From: Anaerostipes caccae L1-92
Lineage (GTDB): Bacteria > Bacillota > Clostridia > Lachnospirales > Lachnospiraceae
DNA: 64,000 nt
Assembly: GCF_014467075.1 (NCBI RefSeq)
Contig: NZ_AP023027.1
Location: 1,863,501 to 1,927,500, forward strand
Reading direction: 5' to 3'
Shown: piece by piece, positions 63,875 through 64,000 of the stretch
How the letters are laid out: every line of letters begins with the position of its first letter
Position numbering within the stretch: position 1 is the first letter of the stretch
Notes under the pieces: generated by a model
What the model saw: the letters and a program-made list of their open reading frames with translations, nothing else
Database searches by the model: none
Told to the model about the DNA's origin: nothing
Made by a program: the position numbers and the translations under genes

Positions 63875-64000
63875 CTATAATGCATTTTCATAAATGTGAA
63901 CGATATCTTCCTTCGTGAGTTCCACATAAGAGCCTTTACAGCCCGCCGCCGCTTTTTCTGCCATGACATCAAAATAGGTTTCATCAATTCCTACTTCTCT
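63875..64000 (-). CDS. Iron-containing alcohol dehydrogenase, C-terminal end only
   Basis: The last 41 codons of a gene whose start lies beyond the window. The residues (GIDETYFDVMAEKAAAG, then SYVELTKEDIVHIYENAL) match the C-terminus of group III Fe-dependent alcohol dehydrogenases such as butanol, propanediol or lactaldehyde reductases. The catalytic and metal-binding part is outside. Confidence 0.75.
   Translation of the reverse strand, partial: REVGIDETYFDVMAEKAAAGCKGSYVELTKEDIVHIYENAL

Overview
The window is low-to-moderate GC DNA from a spore-forming Firmicute, most likely a Lachnospiraceae-type gut anaerobe (Anaerostipes/Blautia-like). This is inferred from a threonine T-box before thrS, a spore photoproduct lyase, a GGGtGRT/NifU-like pair, DUF6472/DUF1540/DUF378 small proteins, LytR-CpsA-Psr proteins and a KTGD-type cell-wall sorting signal. 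No rRNA, CRISPR array, complete insertion sequence or complete prophage is visible. There is one tRNA (Pro, GGG).

Layout. 1-7.9 kb: the end of a B12-binding radical SAM gene, a frameshifted DUF975/CmpB membrane gene, T-box/thrS, a DUF1989 protein, tRNA-Pro, an acetyltransferase and a TtcA-like PP-loop enzyme. 7.9-12.7 kb: an AT-rich accessory patch. It contains two copies of the first 11 codons of a low-molecular-weight tyrosine phosphatase gene, which look like attachment-site scars, small orphan ORFs and a GIY-YIG-like protein, then a metallophosphoesterase and a MerR/TipAS regulator. 12.8-23.7 kb: a ferritin-like gene, then a 9.2-kb minus-strand operon. In transcription order it encodes mannose-family PTS IIA-IIB-IIC-IID, Zn-alcohol dehydrogenase, a DeoR regulator, class II aldolase, an APH-fold kinase, a divergent enolase and an aldehyde dehydrogenase. 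A near-duplicate DeoR regulator is transcribed divergently. 23.8-27.7 kb: a 198-bp inverted-repeat unit, then an MHS-type transporter and a metallophosphoesterase divergent from a LacI regulator.

27.7-43 kb is mostly core: ilvC and ilvN, two LytR-CpsA-Psr paralogues, a GT2 glycosyltransferase, topoisomerase IV-type subunits A and B, an EAL-domain remnant, a lipoprotein, VanZ, small conserved proteins, and a SatD-like/NYN-LOTUS operon behind a perfect 22-bp palindrome, then splB. 43-47.8 kb: a GGDEF (diguanylate cyclase) gene has been split by about 3.7 kb of foreign DNA. The insert carries a deleted M20 amidohydrolase, an orphan leader-peptide/attenuator and a beta-helix surface protein. 47.8-56 kb: FliB, truA, an L,D-transpeptidase, a DUF1540 protein, a frameshifted flotillin, and an ABC exporter with its MerR regulator. 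56-61.8 kb: a gene-poor, decaying accessory stretch with a truncated flavoprotein, orphans, a DJ-1/PfpI-WYL pair, a MazEF-like pair plus a stray mazE scrap, and a frameshifted Cys-rich small gene. 61.9-64 kb: GGGtGRT protein, NifU-like scaffold and the 3' end of an iron-containing alcohol dehydrogenase.

The most notable candidate system is the PTS operon. Its enzymes fit a route in which an imported sugar phosphate is oxidised and cleaved, and the released aldehyde is oxidised to an acid, phosphorylated and dehydrated by a dedicated enolase whose active site differs from housekeeping enolase. Several genes are broken by single-base indels, which may be real decay or assembly error.
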